NCBI GenBank assembly: GCA_030549205.1
Contig: JAUKTV010000027.1
Location: 186,001 to 250,000 of the forward strand
Direction: 5' to 3'
Source: Apiosordaria backusii
Taxonomy: Eukaryota; Ascomycota; Sordariomycetes; Sordariales; Lasiosphaeriaceae
DNA length: 64,000 nt
The position numbers and the translations under genes were made by a program. Positions 1-12,707 of this stretch are shown one piece after another. Positions within the stretch are counted from its first letter, which is position 1. Each line of letters begins with the position of its first letter. Below the pieces are notes generated by a model that was given only the letters and a program-made list of their open reading frames with translations, ran no database searches and was not told the origin of the DNA.

Positions 1-3000
1 TGCCAAAGCAGAGATGTTTCATCAGCATGCGCTGAGTGGTTTCCTCGACGACAAGGAGCCCAGTGTAGTCTTCACCAGCGAGCTGAAGATCAATCCTCTT
101 CGACAGAGACTCAATGCCGTACAAGATGTGCTCAGCCTGAATCGCCTGGTCGGCAGTCAAGCCAAGAGAAGCGCGAGCAATGTGATGCAAGGTAGCCTCG
201 GCGATGCTAAAGACACCATTAGCATGTTACAACGTACAAAAAGCGGCGGAGTGTGTCAACTTACATCTGGGCAGCCAACAGCTCCCAAGCCTCATTCCCA
301 AGGTCCATCTCCCCAAGCCCAGCAACGTCAATGTAGTGGATCTCCCCCACCTGCTTGCTGATAGACACAGCATCCTCAAACCCACCCTCAATAAACGCAG
401 AGCGTGAGCACATGTTGACTTGGATCTGCTTGTCTTGCCACAGCTGCACCGTTGTCTCAAGCAGCTGTCTTGCCCACGGAGCCTTGTCAAAGTTCACCGA
501 CGGCTGGTCAAGACTCGACCGCAGGAAAGCAAAGACTCTCTCCGGCAGCCCCACGGTAGCCTGCGTGAAGATGGGAGTACCAGGCAGATCCCTCCAGTGA
601 GTCTTCTCAGACATGGCCGGGGGTGCCCCCAGACGAGGTTGAACCAAAGTGTCAGCCTCGTCGACAGCGCCCTCGCCATCCTTGAATTTGGGTCTGCCAA
701 AGTCATACAAAGCCCAAATAGAAGTCGTCGCCGCCGCCGTGAGCGAGGCAACATTGAGAGCGATGGCATCAGTAAAGAATAGCTCATTGCCATGAAAGAC
801 AGTATGAAGCATGCACCCAGTGATGAACCCAAAGATGGCAGACACCAGGATAGCCGCCAAGTGAGACGAGGGATCCGTGGTGAAGCAACGGTTGAACTAT
901 ATATACTCCAGCGGTTAAACGATGCACAAAAGACAAGTCTCGGGATGTTGTACAAGTCTCAACAGTTAGATGTCTTGGAAACGTACCTGAAACAGAATCA
1001 CACCGGAATAGCCCAGCAGGTAGATGTAGTACAGCTCGATCATGGTGGCATTGTCGACAAGGATCCAAACAAGCATGGTCCCAGTGCCCATAATAAGCAT
1101 CAGTCTCCGCACCAGCCTGAACAGCGCAGAGAAATAAAGCTTTCGCCGTGCCCTGTTGTAGACTTATTAGCATTCATTTCACCCCCCACTGAAGAAAAAA
1201 CACTTACCTCTCCCAATCCCTCACCACCCCATCCGCCTGCCCACAACTCGCCAACCTCTCCTCACTCAAATCATACTTTGCCTTCCAATATTCCCTCAAC
1301 ATGCTATCCAGCATCATCACGCTCGCGCAGAAATACAAAATGGCAAAACAAATCGCGTACCTCGACGTAAAGTCGATAAACGTGTCAATCGGCGGCGAAT
1401 TCGCCGCCATGGCAATACTCACCCACCGATCCATCAAGCAGATCAAAAACAACCCCACATTCTGCCCAATATCCAATTTGCCATACCGGAACAGCATGAA
1501 GATACTATGCTCCTTCAGCCCTTGCGCCATCTGCTGCTGTCGCTTCAACGCCTGCGACAGCTGAGAAAACCAAGCCACAGAAAACATCTCCGCAGGCTGG
1601 TTATCCTCCGTGGCATCCTTCTTCATCAGCCAGAGGATATACGGCAACCCCTTGACTACTCTCCTCACTAGCGGATCAGGAGTCAGCACGGTGTTCTTCA
1701 AGTGGCCAAAGTTGGTACTCCCTTCTAGGATAGTCTCCCGGAAGGCTTGTAAGGCGAGCTTCTTGAAGTCATCGGCGTTCTCAGACAAAGAGTCAGAGAC
1801 GGACGAGGTGCTGCTGCTTTGTGTGCCAGAGTTTTGCTTCTCCAGGCGTGTGGTGTACCAAGTCAAAATGTCCTTTTCGGTGAACTTGGGGACGTTGTCC
1901 AGCCAGTTGATCCACTCGTGGCAGAGGCTGCGGTACTGAATGAAGAGGAGGATCAAGAAGCCATACCCGACAGAGAGATAAATCTTGAGGTCGTGGCCGT
2001 TGAGGTAGGTGGACATGATGGGGGAAATGAAGAGCAAGGGGAGGGTGCGCCAGAGAACGGTGCGGCCCGAGGTGAGAGGGGTGCCGTGTTGGTGCATGGT
2101 TGCCATGATACCTGTTTTTGGTCAGTCCTTTTTTTCTTCACCGATGAACATAACTGGCATCACTCACCCAAAACATTCAGATACGTCGAGATCAAGACGA
2201 TATACGCAAAAAACGTAAACGCCGGCGCAACCCCAACCTTGACAATATGAATCACCGTCCCGACAACGCCCACCAGCAAGGTCAACGCGAACCCGCCAGC
2301 AAGCCGCTGCACATGGAAGAAGACCATATTGTTGTAGGCATACTATTTCTCAGTCAGCAAACCCCCCTCCCCGCTCATCATCACAAGACTCACATTGTAA
2401 AGGTAATAGTTCCCCACACTCCCCACCCACCCCGTCACCCCCGCCGAAAGCAACAAACTGATCAACAGCGCATAACACGCCGCACTGAGGTATTTCTCCC
2501 CCATATACGCCGTCATGAACAACCCCCTCCCCAAAAACGTCAACAACACGATATCCAGCATAGCCGGCAAGCAAAAGATTGACAACGCCCCAAACTCTGA
2601 CGTCGCCTTCTTGAGCTCTTGCACCGCTGTGTAGAAATTGAACCCTTGCCTCGCCGGCCCCTCAGGATCAACTTGTCTGATCCCAGTGGATGGCTCCGGC
2701 TTGGCATACACCGTCATCAAACCCTTCTGCTCCTTGGTCAGAGGCGGCGGCGGGTTAGCAGCGAGGAATTCTCTATGCCTGGCGTAAATGATTCTCCCCA
2801 AGGCGCGGGGAGGCATGCCAAAGTAGAGCTCGCATTGTGATCCCAAGACCCAGAGCTCGGAAAACACAGCTGCTTGGTCGGGTTGGGAGAAGACAGGGCA
2901 GTGATCGGTTGCTTCAATATACACATCCTCCAGGGCGGACTTGCGAAGGGCGCAGAGGAACAGCAAAATCACAAACTCTGCGTTGGTGTCGACGTACTTG

Positions 3001-5428
3001 CTGTCGTGGAGGCAGTTGAGGGGGTCGTAGGCAAGAGTGAGGGCATTGTTGATAATGTTGAGAGGCTCAATGTCGCCCGTGAAGAGGGATTGATCAATCA
3101 GATTCTCGACCAAAGCGTGGAGCTTCAGCAGGTTGTCAATCGATGGCAGCTTTGCCGCACCCAAACGTGCAAAGTGCGACAGCCGGTTTTGGAGAAGCTG
3201 CACCATGGTGACGGTGCCCTCTTGGTACTTGCGAGAGTGAGCGTCATTCCATGATGCGATTGAGGTCTCGTCGAGCAAGAGGACCCTGCAGTCCTCCTGG
3301 ATAGGCTGCTTGAATGGGTGCTCGACTTTGCTGGTTTGGAACCTTTGCAGCAGACTTAGGGCTTCAGCGGGAGTCGACCCCTGAATCGCAGTCCTGATAC
3401 TCAAAGGAATCTCCACCGTCGACCCCCCATCCAACGCCTTCTCCAGTCTCAACTCCTCCTCAAACATCTCAATCCTCGTCAACCCATGATGCGCAAACCA
3501 CGTATGCAAAATCGTGCTGACATCCCAGGGACACCTGCGGGAGATATACAACCTCACCCCAACCTTCTCCTCATTCTCCACCAGGAAATCGCTAGACACT
3601 CCCCAAAACTCAGCCGCATTATCCGGGATGTTAAACCCCGTCGCGAGGCCCTTGTACACCAGCACCTTCTGCTGCTTGAGCCCCTCGTATAGCGCATTGA
3701 CGAGATACGGCTCCGCCGAGCTAGGCTGAAACACCTTCAGCTGCTCAACAATCTTGTTGATAACCACCTCGTCAACTGGCTCGAGCATCTCCAGCTCGCG
3801 GAGATGTTCCTGCGTCGCGAGGATAGCTTCGTAATGCTCAGCAGTGGCGTCAACATTCAGCGGTACGCAGCCGAGTGTTGACAGCTCCTCGCCGGTGGAC
3901 GTCGCGTCCCAGAATCCCACCAATGATTCTGGCTCAGCGGAAGCGGCACCAACAGAAAGCAGCGACAGCCTGTGCTGGTCAATCTCATTCACCTCAGTAT
4001 AAACAAACTCCAGGGAGACGTCGACAGGCGAGAGCAGCTCTTCGACCTCTGGAATGACGGTCTTGATCTCCTCCAGATCCAAGAGTGCCACCTCCTCAGC
4101 CCGAGCCTTGCCATTGCTCCCCAAGTAAACCTTCTTGGTCTGCTGAGCCCACGCTTTTTGAAGCTACCTCATGCATTAGCAACCCACCCACAAACTCACT
4201 TTTCACATAAGAAGAAGGAACTCACATCAGTACTCTCCGGCTTCCTCAAAACCTCAAACCCACTTACGCTCCTCCCCCCCTCCTGCCCATCCCCCCCATG
4301 CGCGAGAACACCCTCAAAGTGCCTCGCCAACTTCTCCGCCCTCACCACAACCGCCGGGCTCGGCCTCTCCACCCAGCGATCATGAAACCCGACAAAAAAC
4401 CACGGCCTATTCCCCCTCTCACCAATCACCCTCGCCATGAGGTTTCGGAGGGGGTAACTCCGAAAGAAATCCCTCCTCTGCCCATCTGGCAAAATGCAGG
4501 CATTCTCAACAATCAACCCCGCCACAAGCCCAAAATCAACATGTTGAAGCTGCGCTTCAGCGGAGTCATGTTGAACGCTAATAAGGACGGGAATATCCAC
4601 ATCCTGCAGGCGGCAGATGAGATCAAGCAGCACAACAAGTGCCTCAGCATCCTCATCCTTGCTTTCTCTCGGAGCGATCGAAAGCACCACCCCAGAGGCG
4701 TGAAAATCGTCTCTGGTCAGTTTGGTGAGGTAGGTAACCCAATTCGGCACCGTAGCCCTCGTGACGTGTTTGAGCTCTACACTCCCCAAAATCACCGGTT
4801 TATCCTGCGCGTTCACCGGCCCTGTCCTGGGACTGGAAGAAGTTGCAGCAGCTAGGGCAGGTGTCTGCCCCAGTGACCGGAGAGGCACAACATAAGCATG
4901 TCTGCCCGGGTGCTCAGTATCCCCGCCATCAGACAGGATACCAGCAACAGCCGCACCGTTGTCCTCACTGTCGTTGAAGAAGTGAAGAGACTGCACAGAA
5001 GCCAACAGCTTGGCCTCTGATCTGCTTGTTGACGGCAGGGAGGTTAAAGACCGTGATTTGCCCCCTTTTGTTTTGCTCCCTGGCAGTGATGGTGGTATCC
5101 TTCTTCGATGGTCGGTTAGTCATGATGTCGTAGTAAACACTGGGATATGAGAGACTTACCGCTTCCCCTGGTGTCGTTGACTCCAACTCCAACCCAATAC
5201 CACTATTTGCCGTAATAAGAAGTATATCACCGGCAACCCCAAGCAAACCGCCCCAAAGCAAAGCGTAAACACCTGCAGCGGCGTCCGGAGCCGGTCCTCG
5301 GGCGCGAGCACCTTGTTGCAGTAGATCTGCCGGTAGCTACTAGCACCACTGTCGGTAGCGTTCGTCGCGGGGCTGCATACCGCGACCACTGGGTCACCCG
5401 ATGTGGGTAACTGAAAGAAGGAGGCCAT
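1..5428 (-). CDS. gtb3: Gtb3/Gt4c-type galactosaminogalactan synthase, N-terminal 1666 residues (cut by window start)
   Basis: Eight exons join in one frame: 5428-5160, 5102-4226, 4163-2394, 2342-2168, 2111-1208, 1152-987, 896-265 and 206-1, giving 1666 codons before the window edge. The start at 5428 has a good context (ACC ATG G); an upstream in-frame ATG lies at 5461. A membrane span is visible at residues ~52-80. Exon 2 reads as a soluble barrel-like domain (e.g. WFFVGFHDRW), and many hydrophobic spans follow from exon 3 to exon 7. No GT4 signature is seen in this part, so the transferase domain should lie beyond position 1. In Aspergillus fumigatus the GAG cluster encodes a large multi-span GT4 protein that polymerises and exports Gal/GalNAc. 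The identity is inferred from size, topology and the four other cluster members beside it. It is divergent from uge3. Confidence 0.75.
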
Positions 5429-8400
5429 GGTCGAATGTGGTGGGACAACGCCGGCCTGCAATGGAAAGATACAACAGAAACGAGAGAAAAGTGATGTGGG
5501 TGTGCTTGGAAGTGGGGATCACACACACCCGGCGGGCAGCAGCCAGCACTAAGCAAAATCCAGCACAGATTAAGGATTACTATGTCATGAATGAATGGTT
5601 AGGTTAGGAGCAGATCCATAGTGACACCAAGTGAGATAGTGAGTTGTATGTCGGGGTATGGAAAGCAAGGAAAGCAAAGAGAGCGACAGGACAGAATAGG
5701 CAGTGTGATGCGTGCAGTATCAAAGCTGCATGGAAAGGGGAAGGTAGGGTCGGATCTGTACACACCGGTATTATGTCCTCCTATCCATTCCCCAGAGAAC
5801 AAAACGACCTTTTTCTCAAAGTCAAAGATATCATACACTCGACAACAGGTATTGCTGAAGCCCCCCTGTGTGTCTCGTGTGTGTGTATGTGTTGTTGACG
5901 ATGCCAAGGATCTTGACTCAAACCTCCTTGTTGCCTATCCCCATCAGACGACACGATAAGTGCAGTAAAACGAGAGAAACACACTCAGGCCGACCAAAAC
6001 ATGGGGCCACGAGAATGAAGACGACGATCCTGCAGAAACGAAAGACAAGATGACGGTGAGCGAGAGATAAGATGGGGGTTGGGTAGGCCGTAGGGTGAGG
6101 TGACCGACAATGGAGAGACCGAAAACGACGCAAGCCACGAGAACAGGTGAAGAGATAAAAAATGGAAAGGATGTGGTGATCAGTGACAGCAGAACCTCAA
6201 ACTGGGGTGGTGGGTGTTCGTTTGCTCGACGAATGACAGCAAGCACCGACCTAGAGTGATGGTGTTTCTTGGCCCTTGGCTCCAAGATGAGCTTGATGAG
6301 CTTGATTTTCTTCTCGCCTCGCGTACCTCGCCGGGATGGGATCCAGCCAAGCAACACATCCGAGAGGAACCCAAGCATCTTTTTCCCAAAGAGCCGAAAA
6401 AGCCTCTTCGACATGGAACCTGGCCTCCCGGACACCCCGGTCCGTGGTCACAGACTCACACATACACACCTGGTGGCCCCGATGGCCGGGCGAGACTTGT
6501 CTGTGGGACGCTCTGCCAGTTTCGAAGAGGCTGAGACATAAAAGTGTGATGTAGCATCTGCTTGGTTAAGGCAAAGCTTGCGGGAGCGGGTGTGGCGCCC
6601 ACTACTGAAAGACGACAGCTGCTGAGCCCTAGCTGCCAGAAAGAGAGCTGTCTCAGCGAATTCTTGTTTTTTTGATGCCCAAACAAGAACAAATCCGATA
6701 GCCCACAGCTGCTGCAGGAAAAGCAAACCTCGAGTTCGGCGTTCTAGTCCAAGGGAAAACAGGGGGGCCTGCGCCCTCACTCGGGGACCATCACAGCACA
6801 CAAATGGTGACATTAGACCACCCCCCCCCCCCCCCTGCTCGCTAAGGGAACCAAAAGATGAACATCTTTCGCCCCTTGCAATGTAACAGCAACAGCAGCA
6901 GCAGCAGCGCGCGGGTCTGTTCGCCGGTCAACTTCAGGGAGAGACACAGACTCGCATCCCAAAATAACGCAGGAGTGGTACGGTAGGTACGGAGCTAGAT
7001 CTGCACCCTTTTAGCGCATGTCCACGTGTATACACTGTGAGGGTTCTTGGTTGTACAGTTTGACTGGTACAACGTCAGAGAATACGGGCTCCGAATGAAT
7101 TGTCTGGTGTGCCTTTTTGTGTGTGTTGTGTGTGCTGGCCGAGGCCCCGCTGTGCCCGCGTTCGCCGTTCGCTTATGCGTCCTGTTGGTTTTGTTGATGG
7201 ACGCAAATACTGTACATATCGGACCTCAGATGAATATAGGCAAATAGCAAAATATGCATCTGTCGAGGTGGCAACCCCCACGGTGAGTGGATTCGTTTGT
7301 TAACATGGTGTCGGTGAGTCCCCCTGTCAAAAGGAGAGCCAAGATTCAACGTGGACAACAACGCCATCAGCCTGCCTTACTCGGGCGTGCTAGCTTCCAC
7401 CCTCTCCGATACACTAAGCTAGCCGCTGCGCACTAACAGCCCTTCCCCATAATCCTTTAATCCTGAAGCGTCATAGCAAACGGCCGGCAGTGGAAAGGGC
7501 GGGAAACGTCCATGATGGCGCCGACGTTGGCATGGAGCGGCTGATGGCTTTTGATAATGCCCATTACGGGGGGACCCTGCTACCAAAAGAAAAGCTCCCG
7601 CTGGCCAGGGCTATTTACGATCGCGCTCGGTTGTCGGTTAACGGTACGGAACCCTGCGTCGAACACCTGTGACCGAACCGTCGAAGTCGCTGTCCGTGAG
7701 CCTTGCTGTGTGACAGTATCGGGGGAAGAAGATCCAACAGGCGCTTGGGCGCTTACCGGGGCTTTGTGCTCCCACAACAGAATATTCCGGAACCTGGGCA
7801 AGGATCGGCACTCGAGGTGCCGGGCTCTCCAAAATTTGATCGGGGAGCAAGGGGTTAAGCTGATAGGCCGCTTTGGTTTTCTTTTTCCCCATACGCGCTA
7901 AGGAACGGGGAGATCGTAGCCCCACGGAGATCATTTCTTGTGGTGTGTGTGCCAAGCCTCTTGGTCGTGTGGGTTCAACTTGTTGGCGGCGGGCGTGTTC
8001 CTGTCTTCCGTTTTCGAGTGACATTGCAGCAAAAGAGACGCAGGTGAACACAGTGATGCAGACGACGACGCGCCAGAGGTAACCCCGCCCGGTCAACGTT
8101 GTGCTGTGTCCTCCACTGGTTTCTCCACGCGGCCGTCCAGATCTTTCGTTGGAGGAAAAAAAAGAAATTTTTCTCGTGTTGGGTCTTGGGCGTTCTGCAA
8201 GATTCAGCCAACTTGGGACAATGCTCGTCTAATCGAATTTGGTGAATCCGAACCGCCTCTCTGCCAAGCTGAACGGTACATCCAACCTCTTCGCTTTTTC
8301 ACAGTCTGGTCAATATGCAATGCAAGGACCGTCCATCACATCCCCAATATTTCCCCAACTTCCAAAAAGTCTCGCCCTGCTGCCGCCTGATGACCAGACC

Positions 8401-9796
8401 TCGACTGAGCCCGGGACCATCGGCGAACCATCTGGCCCTGGTTTCGTCGATAATGGCGTTTCTGAGGGGTGTATGCTTTGGTTTTGGCGCCATGTCAGGT
8501 TGTCAGTCTGTGAGTGCGATATGTACGCTGTGTTGGTACCACAGGCTTGTCAGATCACTCTTGTCCGAGCACCTTACCGAAATCATCCCAGGAAGACGGT
8601 CAATGACGTGACAGCCGTCAGCCGCAACGCTCAAGTGGGACAAGCGTGAAAAAAAAGAAGCCATATTCGCCAAGCATTTGGTGATGCCTAACAGGGCAGC
8701 GTGCGAGAATATCACCATCAGCAGTATCTCACTTGCGAAGAGAACAGTTTTCGGTGAACTGTGTTCAAGACCGTCAGAACCAACCATGCTGACATGTTGC
8801 GAGTAAATTCGGGCCGTTATCCCCTCGTATGAGCGTTAACAACCGCGCTACGGCGGCAGAAAGAATATTCTGCATCCGGGTGAGAATAGATTGGCCCCCA
8901 ATATCCCCGAACCCAAGACCTGCCGCTGTCACAGCCGCTGCCGCTGCCGAGGGAGTACCATTTTTCCCTGCTTCCTGCTTGATTGTGGGTACATACTGTC
9001 TGTACCTTTCAGAGTCAGCTGCTGAGTGTACCTTGCACGCAGCAAGTATGCCTGTCTGCCCTGGCCATGTGTGTGTGCCTGCTCGTGTGTGTGGTTGTGG
9101 TTGTGCGGTGTATGTAAGTGCCTGTGGGTGTGCCTGTGTATCCAAGCAAGCATAGATTTAGCTCAGTCCAGTCCAGTCCAGTCCCATCCCGGCTGTTCAT
9201 CGCATCTTCGGGCACTCCCGTCCTTATCGAGCTGAGGGAGGAAGTCACAGCCCAAAGTGGAAAAGAGTCCGCCCGTGGAGTTGCGTTCGTGAATAGGCTG
9301 AGTGTTGATGTGATTGTGTCTCTGCGGAGCCCTGTGTGTTTTGTGTTCCGTCGTGTTGTGGCCAGTGAAACAAAACTGAGTGGGATGTAGTTCAGACCCA
9401 AAGGCGGTAAGCCCGACCCAGGCCTCAGGAACCTCCCCCCCTCCCTGGCCCCCCTGGCAGAATGTTGCGGTTGCGGCCATGCTGCGATTGCCATCGCCGC
9501 AGTTCCATGCCGATTCTCGACCCCCAGCCAGGTCGTGCATGGTGTGGTGGAAGTAGGGCTTCCGGAGCACCGGGACACTCTGAGCGAGGACTCCACTGCC
9601 CAGAATAGCATCCAAGTGCTGGCTGGCAGAGTCAGGCTGATATTGCCGGCCTATTTTTCCCTTGCCGTGATTCATGTCTCATCAGGCGCTCTTCCGCAGA
9701 CAGTGGCTGTTTTAAATACCAAGATCTCACATCCCTATTTTGTCCTTGCATGCTTCGTTAGCCTTTTTAAGCCTCCCAGATAAACTCACAGCAAGC
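5429..9796. other. 4.4 kb divergent intergenic region between gtb3 and uge3
   Basis: I see no convincing gene here. The open frames are short, overlap on both strands and lack splice-supported continuations. It holds a C14 run near 6821 and simple TG/GTGT-rich stretches near 7120 and 9060-9130. As the only sequence between two divergently transcribed GAG genes, it must carry both promoters. An unannotated non-coding RNA cannot be excluded. Confidence 0.5.
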
Positions 9797-11286
9797 ATGT
9801 GGCCCGGGGATTCCAACGACAACCTACCTGTTCAACTTCCAAGTGGACTTGACGCCATGGAGCACCAGCACCACCACTACGCAGACTCCGTGAGCTCTTC
9901 CTCGCCGTCTGATTCTCCCGCCGCGAGCTCGCCGCTCACTAGTCCCGACTTGTCCGAAGATGGCTTCGATATTGACCGTCTACCATCACCACTCGGTGGT
10001 CATGAACATGAAGCCGGCACCCCCAAGTTCACCCTCGTCATCGGCGGTCTTGGGTATATCGGATCACATACTGTCCTGGAGCTCCTGAGAGAAGGCCATA
10101 ATGGTATGTCCTCCCAAACTTGCCGCCGTCACATGCCACTGTCCCATGCTAACGATGCATCCCCTCAGTCATCATCGTCGACAACCTCAGCAACAGCTTC
10201 CAAAACATCCTGGATAGCATCAAGACGCTGACGGCTAAGCACTGCAAGGCCAATGGCAGGCGGATGCCCCTGATCCACTTCCATCGTCTCGACTATCGCA
10301 GCCGATCGATGCGCTTCCTGATCGAGAGCTACACGGACCTGGTCATGACGATCGACACCAGGGGCCGGCAACGCATGACGTATCAGTCCCGCATTGAGGG
10401 AGTGATCCACTTTGCGGCTTACAAGTCTGTCGAGGAGTCGATACGGCGGCCGTTGCAGTACTACCAAAACAACGTCTGCGGGCTCGTATCGCTGCTCCAG
10501 CAGCTCGACAAGTACAACATCCACAACTTTATCTTTAGCAGCTCGGCGACCGTGTACGGGTCCAAGGCCAACACGGGCGAGCCCCTACGGGAGGAGGACC
10601 TGATACACCATGCCGAGGAGCGCGTCGACGAGGTGACGGGCGAGCGCATCGTGATGCAGCCGTCGGCGGTGGGTCTGTCGTGCCCCTACGCTCGGACAAA
10701 ATACTTCAGCGAAGCTATTCTTGCCGATGTGGCTGCGGCGAACCCTGCCTGGCGCATCGTCGCACTGCGCTACTTCAACCCCGTTGGCTGCGACCCGTCC
10801 GGGCTGCTGGGGGAGAACCCGCGGGGGGAGGCGACCAACCTGTACCCCGTGCTGACGCAGGTGCTCACGGGGCAGCGGGAGAGGCTAAACGTATTTGGGA
10901 CGGACTGGTCGACACGGGACGGCACGGCTGTTCGAGACTACATCCACGTCCTGGACGTGGCGCGGGGCCACATCTCGGCGCTCGGGTGGAATGGCGATCG
11001 CGGGTCAGGGTTCCGCGCCTTCAATCTCGGGAGCGGCACGGGCACCACGGTGCTCGAAGCAGTCCGGAGCCTCGAGGCCGCGTCGAAACGGACTGTCTCA
11101 CTCGACTGGGCCGGGCGGCGACCAGGAGACGTTGGCGTCTGCGTGGCGTCAACAGAGCGAGCCAACAAGGAGCTGGGGTGGTCCCCGCGGGAGAGCGTCG
11201 CCCAGTGCGCGTCAGATCTGTGGAACTTTGTCGAACGGACCTTGGGGCTGCAGCAACAACGACAAGCAACGTCGGTCAAGGCCTAG
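9797..11286 (+). CDS. uge3: UDP-glucose/UDP-GlcNAc 4-epimerase (Uge3-like)
   Basis: Two exons (9797-10103, 10169-11286) encode 474 residues. The protein is an extended short-chain dehydrogenase that interconverts UDP-Glc/UDP-Gal and probably UDP-GlcNAc/UDP-GalNAc in the cytosol, supplying both precursors of galactosaminogalactan. Visible motifs are the NAD-binding GGLGYIG at residues 83-89, the catalytic YARTK at 276-280 and the C-terminal LGSGTGTTVLEAV. The position equivalent to human GALE Cys307 (E. coli Tyr299) is Cys427 in GDVGVCVAST. A small residue there is linked to acceptance of N-acetylated sugars. An N-terminal Ser/Pro-rich extension of about 75 residues precedes the fold; a second in-frame ATG at 9857 could be used instead. 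It lies inside the GAG cluster, divergent from gtb3. Confidence 0.92.
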
Positions 11287-12182
11287 CTACCCTAGCATCG
11301 CCAAGGACCAAGGGACAGACATGGCCAAGCAGCCGAACCCGAATCCGAATGGATGATAGGAATCGTTTCGTTTCGGGATTTCGGTATTTTTCTCTTTTGT
11401 CTCGATGGATCGGGATGGGATGGTGGGGTAATAATGCTAATGGGTAAAATTGGTGATTGATTGCTTCGAGGTTTACCGTTTGACGTTGCGGTGTTTTGGA
11501 GTCACAGACAAGGGTTCAATTGCAGGCGCGGGGGATTGTGTGACACCGGGCCAGGAGTGTCAGAAACAGTCTGGCACCTGGCACCTGGCACACATTGACA
11601 CACACACTGACACACACACTGACACACATCTCTTATTTTTATTTCTCTCACACACCTGAGAAGGGCACATTTTGTATCTAGTTCACAGAACGGGAAAGCG
11701 ATTTGCATTGGGATTTCTGTTTTCTTTTGTCTTATTCCCTTATTACACTCTCACATAGTACCGGTAGTACATCTGCTCAGCAATGAAAAATAACAAAGCA
11801 TTGTTTCTCTCCTTGTGACTCTTGGCATGTCTCTGCCAGGGCTGGTCCCTCTCTTGTCCCTTTCTTGTCCTTTTCTTGTCAAGTGCTTGTATTTTCTTCA
11901 AGGAAATCTACCCGGTAGTGTTGGGTAAGCTTATTTCTTGGTACAGATTTCGAGATTGAACCTTGCGCGTCCCCCAAGAAATAGATATTAATTACACTTT
12001 ACTTTGCATCCCCTCCCCGTATTTTTCTTCTCATAGCTAAGGTACAAACACGGCTGCCCTCGGCACAATCGGCACCCGGAGGGGATTATCCAATTAGAAA
12101 ACTTCGATTTCTCTTCTTCTCCCTCTCACCAACCCCTGCAGCCCTAGGCCGCTAGCTCACGTGCCAAGAGATCCTCCTGCCT
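11287..12182. other. Intergenic, uge3 3' flank
   Basis: No gene is seen. The stretch contains a short CA-rich repeat (tandem 'ctggcac' and 'cacacactga' units, 11570-11630) and T-rich sequence typical of 3' flanks of convergent genes. Confidence 0.5.
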
Positions 12183-12707
12183 TCAACACTTCTGTTCAAG
12201 GCCATGATCGTCAGCATTTGTCGATTTTTGCGCAGACACTTTACAGATATTGGGCGAAAGAAACGCTGACGGACAGGCCACGTCAACAGAGGAAGAGAAA
12301 AAAAAAAAAAAAACTCACCTTAGCCGAGGGCTTTGGGCATCCTCTTTGCGATTTCAAGTAGCATCCTTCAAGATGGGCGGACTTGCATTCGCACAGCTGC
12401 GGCAATATCAAGAGTGAGATAAGTCAGCTTCGATACCACCATCCCACATCAAAACTGCCGGCAGAACAGTGTATGCATGGTTTTTTGAGAGAAAACTCAC
12501 CGCTTTGCTCGTCAGAAATGTCGGACACCGGTCGGGCTCGCAGACACAGGACAAGCGGAAGTCATGCTTGGGGTGCTCGTGCTTGTTGTGCTTTCCTTTG
12601 CCCTTGGCAGCACGCATCTCCAACTCGGCGGCCGGTGAGACTGAGTGTGCCAGCACCGTCGACGAGAAGGCAGCAGCCATGGCAACGATAGCCAATGAGA
12701 GCTTCAT
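12183..12707 (-). CDS. Small secreted eight-cysteine protein within the GAG cluster
   Basis: Three exons (12707-12501, 12396-12319, 12191-12183) encode 97 residues. Both introns have GTGAGT donors and clean AG acceptors, and all junctions keep phase 0. The protein starts with a signal peptide (MKLSLAIVAMAAAFSSTVLA), then a Lys/His-rich basic segment at ~35-49, then eight cysteines at 54, 56, 61, 71, 73, 81, 89 and 97. The spacing is C-x-C-x4-C-x9-C-x-C-x7-C-x7-C-x7-C, and Cys97 is the last residue. The pattern suits a disulfide-locked extracellular peptide such as an effector-like or wall-associated protein; I do not recognise a named family. It lies between uge3 and sph3 and is transcribed like sph3. 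The basic segment could bind an anionic surface; this is conjecture. Confidence 0.78.

Noticed and set aside
5944..6435. 163-codon minus-strand open frame
   Set aside because: Arg/Ser-rich with no motif, overlaps open frames on the other strand, and no splice-supported extension; looks like chance in a GC-balanced spacer.
7580..8096. Possible secreted two-exon minus gene between gtb3 and uge3
   Set aside because: A GTAAGC donor and AG acceptor could join two open stretches, and the first has a hydrophobic start, but the upstream start is TTG, not ATG, and nothing resembles a known protein.
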